Numbered from the stretch's first letter, positions 8,083-17,186 are shown. The stretch: DNA of 56,484 nt from an uncultured Acidobacteriia bacterium (GCA_903907865.1 CAIVPR010000024.1:1-56484), one strand, 5' to 3'. The notes: generated from the sequence alone by a model not told the origin. Numbers and translations: made by a program.

Positions 8083-11000
8083 CTAGAACGTCAGCTTCGC
8101 ACCCAGCTGGATCACACGGGGGTTGCTGCTGTAGACCTGGTCGAACTGGCCGAACAGGGCGTTGCCGGGCGTCAAGTAGTTGGTCACGCCGGAGCGGCTG
8201 GTCGCATTGACCGTGTTCACCGAGCCCGGGGTGTACTGCGCGTGGTTCAACACGTTGAAGAAATCCGCGCGGAACTCGAACTTGGTGCGTTCGCGGAAGG
8301 CGATGATCTTCGACACGTTGAAGTCGATGTTGTCGATGGGGCGGGTTGGCAGGATGTTGCGCCCGGAGTTGGCGTACATGCCCGCACGGGCCCGGATGTA
8401 CTGCGCGTTGGGGTTGTTGGCGAGGTAGCCTACCGTGGCTCCGGCGGAGTTCACCAAGGCCGTCACGTCGCTGCTGGTGCCCGCAACGCCGTTGGGATTG
8501 AGGACCACGCGGTCGCCCGCCGAATCACCGTTGAGGTTGGTGTCGGTGGCGCTCTGCGGGGTACCCCATTCCGGGGCCTCGTAGGTGTAGACGCCGGAAA
8601 CCTGCCAGTTGCCGATCACGTTCTTGGCGATCCAGTTGTCGGCCTTCACCAGTTTGGGAAGCTCGTAGATCGAGGTGAAGGTGAAGCGCTGGCGGCGGTC
8701 GAGAGCGGACGAGGCGCGCTCGGCGCGTAGGTTCTGGAAGTCCTGAGCACGGCGCGGCGAGAGCGTAGTCGAATTGACTTCCGCCGTCGAGTCGTCGATC
8801 AGGTGGCTCCAAGTGTAGGAACCCTTGAACAGGAAGTGGTCCGAGAAGCGCTTGCTCAACTCGGTGGCCAAGCCCTCATAGCTGGAGTTGCCGATCGGCA
8901 GGTAGCCGGTGATCGTGCTCTGGTAGCCCGAGTTGTAGAGCAAGTTGTTCCGGATGCTCGAGCTGGCCTGCAGTTGCGCCAAGGTCAGCGAGAGCCCGTT
9001 GAGAGTCGCTGCCGACGGCTGGCTGTAGAAGAGCGGCAGGTTGGTGCTTGGCGTCACGAGGGGTGCCCGGTTGATCTGGTTCTGGAACAACAGGTGCACG
9101 CCGCGGTTGCCGATGTAGCGGGCTTCAAACGTGTAGTCCTTGTGGAATACATGCTGGATGCCGAGGTTCCAAGTGATCGCGTAGCCCATCTTCTGATCCG
9201 GCAGGTAAGCGGAAGTCGCCGCCTTGGCCTGCGCTGCGGTCAGAGTTCCAGCCACGGCGTCGGGATGGATGCCGCCGGAAGCGAGGTAGTTGCCGTTCGG
9301 GTAGGCGTTGGGGCTGGAATCGACCGTAGCAGTTGCCTGCGGCGGACGCGCGTTGGTGCCGACGTTGTCGAACACCTGGTCATACGCGATGCCGAAGCCG
9401 CCGCGGATCGAGGTTGCACCCGTACCGCCCGGCGAGTAGGCGAAGCCGACACGCGGGGCAAAGTTCGTCTTCTGCGACTTCGGAGCGGCAAAGGTGAGCA
9501 CACCCGGCGTGCTGGCGACGGCGTTCAGGTCGAACTCGCGCATCGACTGGGCCACGCCGTTGAACTCGTAGCGCACGCCGAGGTTGAGGGTGAGGTTCCT
9601 GGTGGCCTTGTAGTTGTCGTTGGCGAAGGCGTAGTAGGCCATCTGGTTGCCGGAGTAGGGCTTGCCGCCGACGTTGCGCTGGGCCAACTGGTCCGGGAAC
9701 TGGTCGCGGAGGAACAGGTCGAGCGTCGAGTACTCATAGTCGCCGCGGACACGCTGGATGAACGTGCTGGCTGCGATGAGGTCGCGGCCGTCGAAGCCGA
9801 ACTTGAACTCATGCTTGCCCTTGATCCAGCTCAGGTTGTCCACCAACTGGTAGGTGCTCTGGATCGTCCCCTGGGGCGCGTTGCCGTCGGGACCGATGCC
9901 GAGGTTCAAGTCGTTGTTGATGCCGACATTCGGGAACACGTCGAGGCCCGGGTACTTGAAGTCCGGCACCACGATGTTGTCGTTGTAGCGATTGTAGGCC
10001 ATCCGGAACTCGTTGACCACCGTCGGCGAGAAGTTGTGGAACTCGGAGAACGAGCCCAAATGCGCCGTGATGGGGCGCGCGGTGAAGAAGACCGGGAGAT
10101 TCGCGGCCGTGTCGATGGTCGAGGTCTTCTGGTCGATGTAGCGGGCGTGCAACTGGTCGTTATTGGACAAGTTGTAGTCAACCGACGGCATCCACTTGTA
10201 GGTGTTCGAGAAGTTCGGGGACGAAATCGGCAGGACGCCAATCGGAATGACCACACCGGCAACCGTCGTGGTGCCGGCCTTGCCCGCGGCTTGGACGGGC
10301 GCGGGTGCCGCGTACTGTTTCAGGATGGCGAGGTTGACCTGGTTGAGCGAGGAGATGGCGGCCAACTTGGCATAACCGTCGGCAGTCGGGGAGTAGCTGG
10401 CCGAGGAGGGCGAACTTGCCTGGCCGAGCGGATTGTACTCGTAGGTCCCGAAGTAGAACAGCTTGTTCTTCAGGATCGCGCCGCCAATGCGCGCTCCGAG
10501 GCGGTTCTGGTCGTAGCGCGCAAGTTTGGGAAGCGTCTGGCCGACGAATTGGCGCGCGAACGACTGGTCGTAAGCGTTCAGATTGCGGTTGCGCAGGTAT
10601 TCCCAAATGGCACCGTGGACCTGGTTCGTACCGCTCATGATGACGGTGTTGAACTGGCCGCCGGAGGAGTGGCCGAATTCGGCGCTGAACTGGTTCTGCA
10701 GCAGGGTGAACTCCGCGATGGAGTCGTTGGGGGGCGAAATCACCGGTCCCGTGACGTCCTTGCGGTTGTTGTCCACACCTTCAATCATGAAGTTGTTGTT
10801 GCGGGGACGCTGGCCGCCGACCGACGGGCCGGTTCCAACGCCGACGCCGCCACCCGAGCCGACACCGGCACCGAGCAGGGAGAGGTTCAACACGCCGCCA
10901 GCACCCGCCGTGGCCGGGAGTGTGGCCGCGAACTGGGAGTTGTAGGTGTTGGACACCTGCGCCGTGGTGGTGTCGATGATGGCGATCGAGTCTGTCACTT

Positions 11001-11361
11001 CAATCGCTTGGGATGCGTCGCCGACCTGCAGGGTGAGGTTCACCGTGCTGGAGACGCTGAGGGCCACCGCAACGCCTTTAACGGTGCGGGTCTTGAAGGC
11101 CTTGGCCGAAGCTGTCACGTCGTAGGCCGCTACCGGCATGTTTCCGAAACGGTAGTTGCCCGTGGCATCGGTGGATGCGGCGCTTTTAACGCCGGTCAGT
11201 GGGTTGACGGCTTCCACGGTCGCTCCCGCGATCGCGGCACCGGTCGGATCCGTTACGGTTCCGACAATGCTTCCGTCGATGGTCTGCCCGAAGGTAATCG
11301 GAGCCAGACTGGCCAGCAGCGCGAGTAGGGCTGCTGGAGAGTTGAGTCGTTTGAAATTCAT
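8083..11361 (-). CDS. Oar-like TonB-dependent-receptor-type outer-membrane protein
   Basis: A 1092-residue protein with a Sec signal peptide (PAALLALLASLAPITFGQ). Residues about 30-115 are a carboxypeptidase-regulatory-like domain (GSIVGTVTDPTGAAIAGATV). Plug-like segments follow (GQRPRNNNFMIEGVDNN, EFTLLQNQFSAEFGHSSGGQ), and then a long beta-barrel rich in aromatic and Asn/Tyr positions that ends in LGAKLTF with the terminal Phe typical of outer-membrane barrels. Acidobacteria carry dozens of such receptors, thought to take up or bind large substrates. The substrate is unknown. It stands alone, with its own terminator-like hairpin and no SusD-like partner. A Gly-rich stretch (about 158-185) in the plug is unusual. 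Confidence 0.9.
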   Translation of the reverse strand: MNFKRLNSPAALLALLASLAPITFGQTIDGSIVGTVTDPTGAAIAGATVEAVNPLTGVKSAASTDATGNYRFGNMPVAAYDVTASAKAFKTRTVKGVAVALSVSSTVNLTLQVGDASQAIEVTDSIAIIDTTTAQVSNTYNSQFAATLPATAGAGGVLNLSLLGAGVGSGGGVGVGTGPSVGGQRPRNNNFMIEGVDNNRKDVTGPVISPPNDSIAEFTLLQNQFSAEFGHSSGGQFNTVIMSGTNQVHGAIWEYLRNRNLNAYDQSFARQFVGQTLPKLARYDQNRLGARIGGAILKNKLFYFGTYEYNPLGQASSPSSASYSPTADGYAKLAAISSLNQVNLAILKQYAAPAPVQAAGKAGTTTVAGVVIPIGVLPISSPNFSNTYKWMPSVDYNLSNNDQLHARYIDQKTSTIDTAANLPVFFTARPITAHLGSFSEFHNFSPTVVNEFRMAYNRYNDNIVVPDFKYPGLDVFPNVGINNDLNLGIGPDGNAPQGTIQSTYQLVDNLSWIKGKHEFKFGFDGRDLIAASTFIQRVRGDYEYSTLDLFLRDQFPDQLAQRNVGGKPYSGNQMAYYAFANDNYKATRNLTLNLGVRYEFNGVAQSMREFDLNAVASTPGVLTFAAPKSQKTNFAPRVGFAYSPGGTGATSIRGGFGIAYDQVFDNVGTNARPPQATATVDSSPNAYPNGNYLASGGIHPDAVAGTLTAAQAKAATSAYLPDQKMGYAITWNLGIQHVFHKDYTFEARYIGNRGVHLLFQNQINRAPLVTPSTNLPLFYSQPSAATLNGLSLTLAQLQASSSIRNNLLYNSGYQSTITGYLPIGNSSYEGLATELSKRFSDHFLFKGSYTWSHLIDDSTAEVNSTTLSPRRAQDFQNLRAERASSALDRRQRFTFTSIYELPKLVKADNWIAKNVIGNWQVSGVYTYEAPEWGTPQSATDTNLNGDSAGDRVVLNPNGVAGTSSDVTALVNSAGATVGYLANNPNAQYIRARAGMYANSGRNILPTRPIDNIDFNVSKIIAFRERTKFEFRADFFNVLNHAQYTPGSVNTVNATSRSGVTNYLTPGNALFGQFDQVYSSNPRVIQLGAKLTF

Positions 11362-11634
11362 AAGGTCTCTTCACCATTAGCACGTTTTGGGCCAAAAAAG
11401 CCATACGTGCAACTTGTTGTAGTACCGGAACTTAGCGCGCAGGAGCGAACTCGGGCAGGTGCCCGGACTCAAATATCCTGCCAAACCAGACCCCAAGTAC
11501 TACAGCTATCCTTATTCTTGACGCTTCCACGGCAGAGCGCGGCGCTTTCACCCCTTTTTTCGTGCGAAACTGGGTACCGGGTGGCCAGGACGGCTGGGCT
11601 GCCCGCCCAATCGGCCCGTCCCTGGAGGTCCGGC

Positions 11635-11949
11635 ATGTCCCAACACCGCAGCGAGACACCTTTCGACAGCATCGAGAGCTCGCTGGAATTCGTTTCACTG
11701 TTGGGTGACGCCATCCGCGATGCCTTGGCCGAGATTGCCGCCGACATCTCCCTGGCCGAAGCCGACCTGCCCGAATCTGAAGGCTCCTCCCGGAAAATCG
11801 AGGCGTTGCAACTGGTCCGTTTCAAGCTGAAGGGACTGGACGGCCACATCGAATCCAGCCACCGGATTCTGAACGACCTGCGCACCTTGCGCAGGCTGCT
11901 ACTCGAGGAAAGAACTCTCGGAAACGTCGTCCACCCGACTGCCCGCTAG
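11635..11949 (+). CDS. Small acidic helical protein, unknown function
   Basis: A 104-residue protein. The start is ATG 11635 because GGAGG lies seven bases upstream (ctggaggtccggcATG). The sequence is almost wholly helical: an acidic first half (DAIRDALAEIAADISLAEAD) and a basic amphipathic second half (LKGLDGHIESSHRILNDLRT) ending in an Arg/Glu-rich segment. No cysteines, membrane segment or known domain are evident. It is cytosolic by appearance. It precedes the carD promoter and reads the same way, but is separated from carD by 225 bases, so it is probably independent. Not recognised. Confidence 0.6.
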   Translation: MSQHRSETPFDSIESSLEFVSLLGDAIRDALAEIAADISLAEADLPESEGSSRKIEALQLVRFKLKGLDGHIESSHRILNDLRTLRRLLLEERTLGNVVHPTAR

Positions 11950-12076
11950 GCTGCGACTCGCCACCCACCGAAGGTGTACAGTTCCGGGGGGCACCTATCG
12001 AAAGTTGGGCCAGGCCACCAACCGTGTGTGTGCGTAGCACAAAAGTGTTTCAGATTCATAAGTTTGCAATAGGCAC

Positions 12077-12106
12077 TTGACAAAGAAAATGGACCCTGCC
12101 TATCAT
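12077..12106 (+). promoter_or_regulatory. Sigma-70-type promoter of carD-like gene
   Basis: TTGACA (12077-12082), an 18-base spacer and TATCAT (12101-12106). The predicted leader is about 60 nt and contains the palindrome ACCACCGGTGGT before the start codon at 12175. This is the best consensus promoter seen in the window. Confidence 0.75.
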
Positions 12107-12174
12107 GGGTTGCTCGTCTGTAGTGAAAGTTTTTTCATCACCACCGGTGGTAACGTTTTGGGGGCTCTCTACGT

Positions 12175-12687
12175 ATGATGACCTTCGCAGTCGGTGAAAA
12201 GGTGGTCTACCCGAATCAGGGGGTAGGCACGATTGAAAACATCAGCACCCGCTACTTTGAACAGAGACCGGAGAAGTTCTACCTTCTTCGACTTTTTTGT
12301 TCGAGCATGACGGTGATGGTTCCGTTCTCGAACGCCGAGTCAATCGGCCTTCGGAAACTCTCCAAAAACACGGACGTCGCCAACGTCCTGGCGTACCTTG
12401 CCGGGCCGGCGTTCGAGAACCTGCAGGACTGGAAAGTCCGGTTCAAAATCAACAGCGAGAAGATGCTCACCGGCAGCCTCCTCCAAATTGCGGAAGTGTT
12501 CAAGCAGCTCGTCCGGCTCCAAGCGGAGAAACCGCTTTCGTTCCGGGAGAAGAAGATGCTCGACCGCGCCCGCACCATGCTGATCTCAGAAGTATCCCAA
12601 GCCCGCAGCATCGCCGAACCCGAGGCGATCCAGTTGATGGAGTCCGCGCTGTCAGCCGCCGGCTTCCATTTCCCGGAACCGGCCTAA
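12175..12687 (+). CDS. CarD/CdnL-family RNA-polymerase-binding transcription regulator
   Basis: A 170-residue protein. The N-terminal RNA-polymerase-interaction domain begins FAVGEKVVYPNQGVGTIENI and matches the CarD/TRCF fold, with the beta-strand segment TVMVPFSNAESIGLRKL. The helical C-terminal DNA-binding domain spans about 75-165, with SFREKKMLDRARTMLISEVS typical of CdnL. Such proteins stabilise the open promoter complex and often act on rRNA and ribosomal-protein genes. The length agrees with the family. Two adjacent ATG codons (12175, 12178) could start it. A clear promoter sits 70-100 bases upstream. The partner domain of the same type is found inside Mfd in this window. Confidence 0.92.
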   Translation: MMTFAVGEKVVYPNQGVGTIENISTRYFEQRPEKFYLLRLFCSSMTVMVPFSNAESIGLRKLSKNTDVANVLAYLAGPAFENLQDWKVRFKINSEKMLTGSLLQIAEVFKQLVRLQAEKPLSFREKKMLDRARTMLISEVSQARSIAEPEAIQLMESALSAAGFHFPEPA

Positions 12688-12745
12688 CCAAGGACCCTAC
12701 CCCCAACCCTGATCGCAAGCGCCGGGCACGACCTTATAATAGAGG

Positions 12746-13510
12746 TTGCTGCTCGGCGTTTTGCTTTTTCTCTTCACCGCCGGTTCCTGCGCGCTGTTCG
12801 TGGCGCGACCGGCTTGGTTTCCGTCCGCCATCACCGCCGAGGCAGTCCTCTACGACCGCCAGTTCGGCTGGACCCTGTGGGTTGCCGGAATCCTGTTCGT
12901 CGCGCTCCAACTACTCCTCGCTTGGACGATCCTGCGCCGGTCCCGAAACGCTGCCCCTGTTCCCAAGACCACCGAGACAAAGTGGGAGATCGGCTGGACC
13001 ATTGCCGCTGTAGCGCTATTTGCCGGGCTGGCCGTCGCCGGATCGCGCAGTTGGGCCACAGTGCCCTCGCGTGACGCAGACCGGGAAACCATTGAGGTCT
13101 ATGCCCACCAGTTCGCGTGGAACTTCCGCTACACGGGCCCGGACAGGCGTTTCGGACGAACTTCCATCGATCTGATCAGCGATTCCGGCGGCAATCCTTT
13201 CGGCATCGACCCGACCGACCCTCGCGGCACCGACGACTTGGTCACGGCGAGCCTGCGGGTACCGGTGGCCCGCGATGTGCTCTTGATCCTCAAATCGCGC
13301 GACGTGATCCATGACTTTTTCGTCCGCGAACTGCGCACGAAGCAGGATGTGGTGCCGGGGATGGAGATCCCGCTGCAGATTCGCATTGAGAAGGCGGGGG
13401 AGTACGAGATTGCCTGCGCTGAACTCTGTGGACTGGGGCACAGCCAGATGCGGAGTCTACTCATCGCCATGCCCCCCGAGGACTACGACCGCTGGAAGCG
13501 CGGCGAGTAG
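12746..13510 (+). CDS. coxB: Cytochrome c oxidase subunit II (orphan)
   Basis: About 254 residues. Hydrophobic segments lie at about 1-20, 42-62 and 83-100, followed by a cupredoxin domain. The full CuA site is present: His189 (DVIHDFF), Cys224, Glu226, Cys228, His232 and Met235 in the CAELCGLGHSQM motif. It receives electrons from cytochrome c and passes them to subunit I. The first possible start is TTG at 12746, right behind TATAAT-AGAGG; a TTG at 12761 has better spacing to AGAGG. No coxA, coxC or cytochrome c gene is adjacent, so subunit I must be encoded elsewhere. Downstream genes point the other way. Confidence 0.9.
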   Translation: MLLGVLLFLFTAGSCALFVARPAWFPSAITAEAVLYDRQFGWTLWVAGILFVALQLLLAWTILRRSRNAAPVPKTTETKWEIGWTIAAVALFAGLAVAGSRSWATVPSRDADRETIEVYAHQFAWNFRYTGPDRRFGRTSIDLISDSGGNPFGIDPTDPRGTDDLVTASLRVPVARDVLLILKSRDVIHDFFVRELRTKQDVVPGMEIPLQIRIEKAGEYEIACAELCGLGHSQMRSLLIAMPPEDYDRWKRGE

Positions 13511-13511
13511 C

Positions 13512-13742
13512 CTAACTGAGAATCGACGGTGGGGGTTCCGGTTTGCGCCTGCTGTGGATTGCGGCGACGACGACCCCCGCTGAGATGCACGCGACTGTAA
13601 ACCAGCGAAGCCACCCGTCGGCCATGGCCACGAAGACCACGGCTAGCACGGCCCGGAAAGCGATCCCCTTGGTCAGGAAGGACGGCGCGGCCCTACGGCT
13701 TGACCACAGGCTTGAGATCCGCCACGCTCTTCTTCTTGCCAA
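13512..13742 (-). CDS. Possible small membrane protein
   Basis: A minus-strand frame that overlaps the 3' end of the outer-membrane protein gene at 13693. The segment after the overlap is strongly hydrophobic, with two possible helices (FRAVLAVVFVAMADGWLRW and FTVACISAGVVVAAI), and ends in a basic/proline tail. Codons in the overlap look accidental, so the true start may be a GTG near 13650, preceded by AAGGGG, giving a protein of about 46 residues. It would be cotranscribed with the preceding gene. The family is unknown. Confidence 0.4.
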   Translation of the reverse strand: MARRRAWRISSLWSSRRAAPSFLTKGIAFRAVLAVVFVAMADGWLRWFTVACISAGVVVAAIHSRRKPEPPPSILS

Positions 13743-14508
13743 ACTCGAACCGCCTTCCGACGATGAACTTCAGGATTAGATGGTCCGTCGAAGAGGTCAT
13801 GCCGACCCCGATCCCGGCGTTGAACTCCCAGTTCGGGTTCAGGTCCAAGTCCACGGCGGCGAAAACCTGCTGCTGCTGGTCGCGGAGTGGGTCGAAGCCC
13901 GTGATGGGACCCATGGCGCCGTAGTACTCGATCCCCGCGTTCACCTTCTTGGAAAATTCGTAGCCATACTTGAAGTTGGGCGAGAATCCCATCGCCTGCG
14001 AGGTCCCCGGGCCGTGGAATGACCGGTCGAACGTGGGGTTGAACGAGAGGTAATGCCTGCCGATCGTCTTGTCGATGATCGGGCGCAACTCCAGCGTCCA
14101 CGTATCCGGCGAGTACTTCGCCCGCTGGTAGCCAACTTCCGCCGACAGGCTCAAGCCCACCGGAAACTTCCATTCCTTCGGGACCGCGATTCTAGGCCGG
14201 ATGTGGTCACCGACCCACCCGTAGCCACCTTGGACCGGGTTGTAACTGGTGAAAATGTAGAATCCGGTCTCGAACCAGTCCGTGATGCCGTGGGTGATCT
14301 CGATGGTCTCGTGCAGGGCGTGGTTGGTGGGAAGCAGCCCGTCCTCGACCTTTTTGGAGCCGTTCAAGGTGATGTTGCTGTGCAATTCCACCATGGTTTT
14401 GCCCTTTTCCATGGTGTCGGCCCCGTAGACCTGGATCTCATAATTGTCTTGGGCCGACAGGCGGCAGACTGCGACTGCGGCGGCGAAAACGGCTGTGCGG
14501 AATCTCAT
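13693..14508 (-). CDS. Probable outer-membrane beta-barrel protein
   Basis: A 271-residue protein with a signal peptide (FRTAVFAAAVAVCRLSA) followed by DNYEIQVYGADTMEKGKTMV. The body shows repeated amphipathic strands rich in Tyr, Phe and Gly (WFETGFYIFTSYNPVQGGYG, GLSLSAEVGYQRAKYSPDTW, FNAGIGVGMTSSTDHLILKF), as in small outer-membrane barrels. Related acidobacterial proteins are usually annotated as transporter or hypothetical. No enzymatic motif is seen. It follows a secreted 596-residue protein on the same strand with a 43-base gap, and the two are likely cotranscribed. Confidence 0.7.
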   Translation of the reverse strand: MRFRTAVFAAAVAVCRLSAQDNYEIQVYGADTMEKGKTMVELHSNITLNGSKKVEDGLLPTNHALHETIEITHGITDWFETGFYIFTSYNPVQGGYGWVGDHIRPRIAVPKEWKFPVGLSLSAEVGYQRAKYSPDTWTLELRPIIDKTIGRHYLSFNPTFDRSFHGPGTSQAMGFSPNFKYGYEFSKKVNAGIEYYGAMGPITGFDPLRDQQQQVFAAVDLDLNPNWEFNAGIGVGMTSSTDHLILKFIVGRRFEFGKKKSVADLKPVVKP

Positions 14509-14551
14509 GAATCTATAAGAATCATAAGCGACGCCGCTTTCCCGCCCGCCG

Positions 14552-16342
14552 TTACTTGTCCGTCTCGAACTTGATGCTCGTGTCCGCCCCGAACTTTCGG
14601 TAGTTGCGGAACTCGATCACGTTGCGCGAGCAGTCGCTCGTGCCGCGAATGCAACTCAGCGTCTCCGAGTGCGCCGGCAGCAGGTACTTCACGTCGGTTA
14701 TCATCACGTAGTCGTAGTCGAGCGCAGTCTCCACTTGGTCGAGCGCGAAGGAGCGGGGCATGTTCTGCGCCGACATTTCGATCCGCAGGACCCGGAAATT
14801 CTCCTTGTCGATCCAGATCGTCCCGGTGTAGCCCGGCTTGTAGGATTCCGACGACGCGTGGATGTCCCAGTTCGAGTTGCGCTTCTCCACCGTGAAGTCG
14901 TATTTGAAGGCCGCCCGGTTCACGATGGTGGTGGAGCGCTTGTTGTGGAAGTCGGCGTCTGTGCCGGGCGACAGGAGATTCAGCTGGATCGTCTGGAACT
15001 CGCCGGTCGACCACGAACCGGAATTCTCAACGGAGTCCTTGGGAACCTTGCCGTTGATCAGGATGTTCTTGTACGACTCCTTGCCACCCTCGCTGACCAC
15101 GTCGGCAGTGACGATGTCCTGCGCCTGCCAGGAGGTCTTGTTGCCTCGCGTCGTTTCCGTCTGGTACCGGGTGGTGTACTGCTTGACGATGTAGTTGGGC
15201 AGCGATTCGGTGAACGAGTAGGCCGCCTCGCGGGCGCTGCGAATCACCGGATCGCCGGTCTCGGGTGCGCCCCGGCCAAGTTGGGAACGGCTGAAGGTCG
15301 TCTCGTCGTCCTCGCGGACGTTTTGTGCCTGGCGCTCCGCCGGACCGACCACAATCGGTGCCGGAAGTCGGGTTACGCCGTTCGATTCCTCGGCCTTGAT
15401 GCTGGGCCGGGCGCTGGGCGCGGACGGCGGGGGCGCTGACATCGCGACCGTGTCGCTAGCACTGGACTGGGCGGGACGGCCGCGGCGGAGCACCGGGGGG
15501 CCCGGATCGTCGGCAGACCGTGGCGCGGGGGTGATGGGGCCGGCGGACGGGGAGTCGGTCGCTACTGCGCGGCGGCGAGATACCGTCACGCCGGTGTCCT
15601 CGTCGGGCGTGATGATCTGGGCCCGGGGCGTGTCTTCCCTCGATGCGGTTTGAGGAGCCGAATCCGAATTGGCGCGGCGCATGATGGGGCGGTCGGGATC
15701 GTCGGAAGCGGGAGTTGCGCTCTTCGTGGGGGCGGAATCACCGGAATCCGAAGATCGTTGGCGGCGCAGGACGGGACGGTCAGAATCGTCAGGGGAACTG
15801 GCGCGTGACGAGGCGCGTCCGGAATCCGACGAGTCGGAGTCTGCAGACGGCGCACGCTTCAGCTTTGGCTTGTTTGAGACCTTGTCGTCGTCGCTCGTGT
15901 TGCCCAAGCCCTTGCGGAGCATCAGGACGTTTACGGCGATGTAATAGCCGTTGTAGTCGCGGTTGGCGTCGATCTGGATCTCGTCTCCGGCGTCGAAGTC
16001 ACCGTAGCGGGCCTGCTGCCGACTGACGTCGTAATAGCGGGTACTGCGGTCGAGCGTGACCATGATGTCCCGCCCGTCGCCGGGATCCAGCGCAATCTGT
16101 GTCGTGGCGATGCGGCGGATCTTGCCCGACAGCGTGTCGGTTGGTTGGTTGCCTTGCCGACGCCGCTGCGTCTGGCCGGGAAAGCCGACGCCACCGCCTT
16201 GGCCGGGTATAGGGATTCCGAATTGGGCCGCAGCCGGAAAGTCGGCAAGTGTGGCCAACAAGACCAACGGAAGCGTAAGCCTGTAACGCACAAGACGGTG
16301 TGACGGCCCGCCAGCCGCGCGAGTTTCAACGCCGCTACTCAT
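14552..16342 (-). CDS. Secreted two-domain protein with repeat linker, unknown function
   Basis: Up to 596 residues. A signal peptide is seen at about 18-40 (RYRLTLPLVLLATLADFPAA); ATG 16342 is the first start, but GTG 16291 would give a more normal signal. Residues about 70-145 form an OB-like beta domain (LSGKIRRIATTQIALDPGDG). A long Ser/Asp/Pro/Arg linker (about 150-365) contains a repeated decamer: DDSDRPVLRR (185-194), DDPDRPIMRR (214-223) and DDPGPPVLRR (278-287). The C-terminal domain (about 368-596) resembles outer-membrane-lipoprotein carrier-like folds found in many acidobacterial proteins (GYTGTIWIDKENFRVLRIEM) and holds two cysteines (SCIRGTSDC). Function unknown. Confidence 0.75.
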   Translation of the reverse strand: MSSGVETRAAGGPSHRLVRYRLTLPLVLLATLADFPAAAQFGIPIPGQGGGVGFPGQTQRRRQGNQPTDTLSGKIRRIATTQIALDPGDGRDIMVTLDRSTRYYDVSRQQARYGDFDAGDEIQIDANRDYNGYYIAVNVLMLRKGLGNTSDDDKVSNKPKLKRAPSADSDSSDSGRASSRASSPDDSDRPVLRRQRSSDSGDSAPTKSATPASDDPDRPIMRRANSDSAPQTASREDTPRAQIITPDEDTGVTVSRRRAVATDSPSAGPITPAPRSADDPGPPVLRRGRPAQSSASDTVAMSAPPPSAPSARPSIKAEESNGVTRLPAPIVVGPAERQAQNVREDDETTFSRSQLGRGAPETGDPVIRSAREAAYSFTESLPNYIVKQYTTRYQTETTRGNKTSWQAQDIVTADVVSEGGKESYKNILINGKVPKDSVENSGSWSTGEFQTIQLNLLSPGTDADFHNKRSTTIVNRAAFKYDFTVEKRNSNWDIHASSESYKPGYTGTIWIDKENFRVLRIEMSAQNMPRSFALDQVETALDYDYVMITDVKYLLPAHSETLSCIRGTSDCSRNVIEFRNYRKFGADTSIKFETDK

Positions 16343-16405
16343 ACCGCAACTCTAGCGCTCCTGAAGGCCGGGGTCAACCGGTCGCCGCGTTTCCGCCAAG
16401 AAACG

Positions 16406-17161
16406 TCATGGGACGAACTTTACGTAGCCCCAAGTTTCGGGCCGGTGCATGTCGACAACCCCTTGGGGCGACCAGACCCAGTTGTCTTCCTTGCCGGGTA
16501 ACTTTCGATACTTGCCGTTGACGACCTCGATCCGCCACTCCACGCGCGAGAAGTTGACCCTCCATTCATCGCCGTTTTTGGGCAAACCCTTGCCCGAGCG
16601 CTCCGCAAAAGCCGACCATGGAAAGGCCAATTCGACCGTCCAACCTTTGTCCGGCTTGCCGCCCGGCCGGTTGATACTACCGTTCACGAGCACGGCGGAC
16701 TTGAGTCCCGGGATCTCCCAGCTGTTGTCGGCCTTGCCTTGTTGCCGGTAGGGTTTGGGAAGGAAGAGGTCCCAGAACGTGCCGAGGGCGTTGATCTCGA
16801 ATTCGAAATACTTGAGGCTGTCGCCGGTAGGGTTGAGGAAGACCTCGAAATCGTTGTCTTGGAAGATGACGGAGTCGTGTTCGCGAAGGGTGGCCCAGAC
16901 ATCGGGCTCCTCCAATTCGGCGGCTACGTAGAAGTACTGGTCGTCCCACAGCATCTTGGCGCGGGTGCGGAACCGGGGTGCGGGTTTGGCGCTGCCTTCG
17001 ATGTCCTCGAAGGCGTCGGTCCAAGGGGCCTTGGACCATTCGGAGGCAGGGAGCTTGCCGTCGATCCGAATGGTTCCCGCGCGATGGCACTCGTAACGCT
17101 TCGGCAAGGACTGCGCGTTGGCCGCGAGGGCGATAGCGAGGAGGAGCGACAGGGCGGACAT
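16406..17161 (-). CDS. Secreted CBM9-like (carbohydrate-binding family 9) protein
   Basis: A 251-residue protein. ATG 17161 is chosen because it gives a signal peptide (SALSLLLAIALAANAQS) and has GGAG just upstream; the frame extends 43 codons further, but those codons lie under the neighbouring arsC gene. The mature part matches the CBM9-like fold: IRIDGKLPASEWSKAPWTDA, AKMLWDDQYFYVAAELEEPD, FQDNDFEVFLNPTGD, then FEFEINALGTFWDLFLPKPY and the C-terminal MHRPETWGYVKF. Such proteins are common in acidobacteria and planctomycetes; some bind xylan or other sugars. No catalytic domain is attached. It is just downstream of the arsenic operon, but its product is unrelated in function. Confidence 0.85.
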   Translation of the reverse strand: MSALSLLLAIALAANAQSLPKRYECHRAGTIRIDGKLPASEWSKAPWTDAFEDIEGSAKPAPRFRTRAKMLWDDQYFYVAAELEEPDVWATLREHDSVIFQDNDFEVFLNPTGDSLKYFEFEINALGTFWDLFLPKPYRQQGKADNSWEIPGLKSAVLVNGSINRPGGKPDKGWTVELAFPWSAFAERSGKGLPKNGDEWRVNFSRVEWRIEVVNGKYRKLPGKEDNWVWSPQGVVDMHRPETWGYVKFVP

Positions 17162-17186
17162 AACTCCACTTTGCCACTCCCGATCC

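Noticed and set aside
8803-11328. An 841-codon open frame opposite to the Oar-like receptor
   Set aside because: Composition is Val/Glu/Arg/Gly shadow-like without domains, and the other strand clearly encodes a signal peptide and beta-barrel.
12297-13013. A 238-codon frame across the carD/coxB junction
   Set aside because: It overlaps two well-supported genes in another frame and is Arg/Pro/Ser-rich without motifs.
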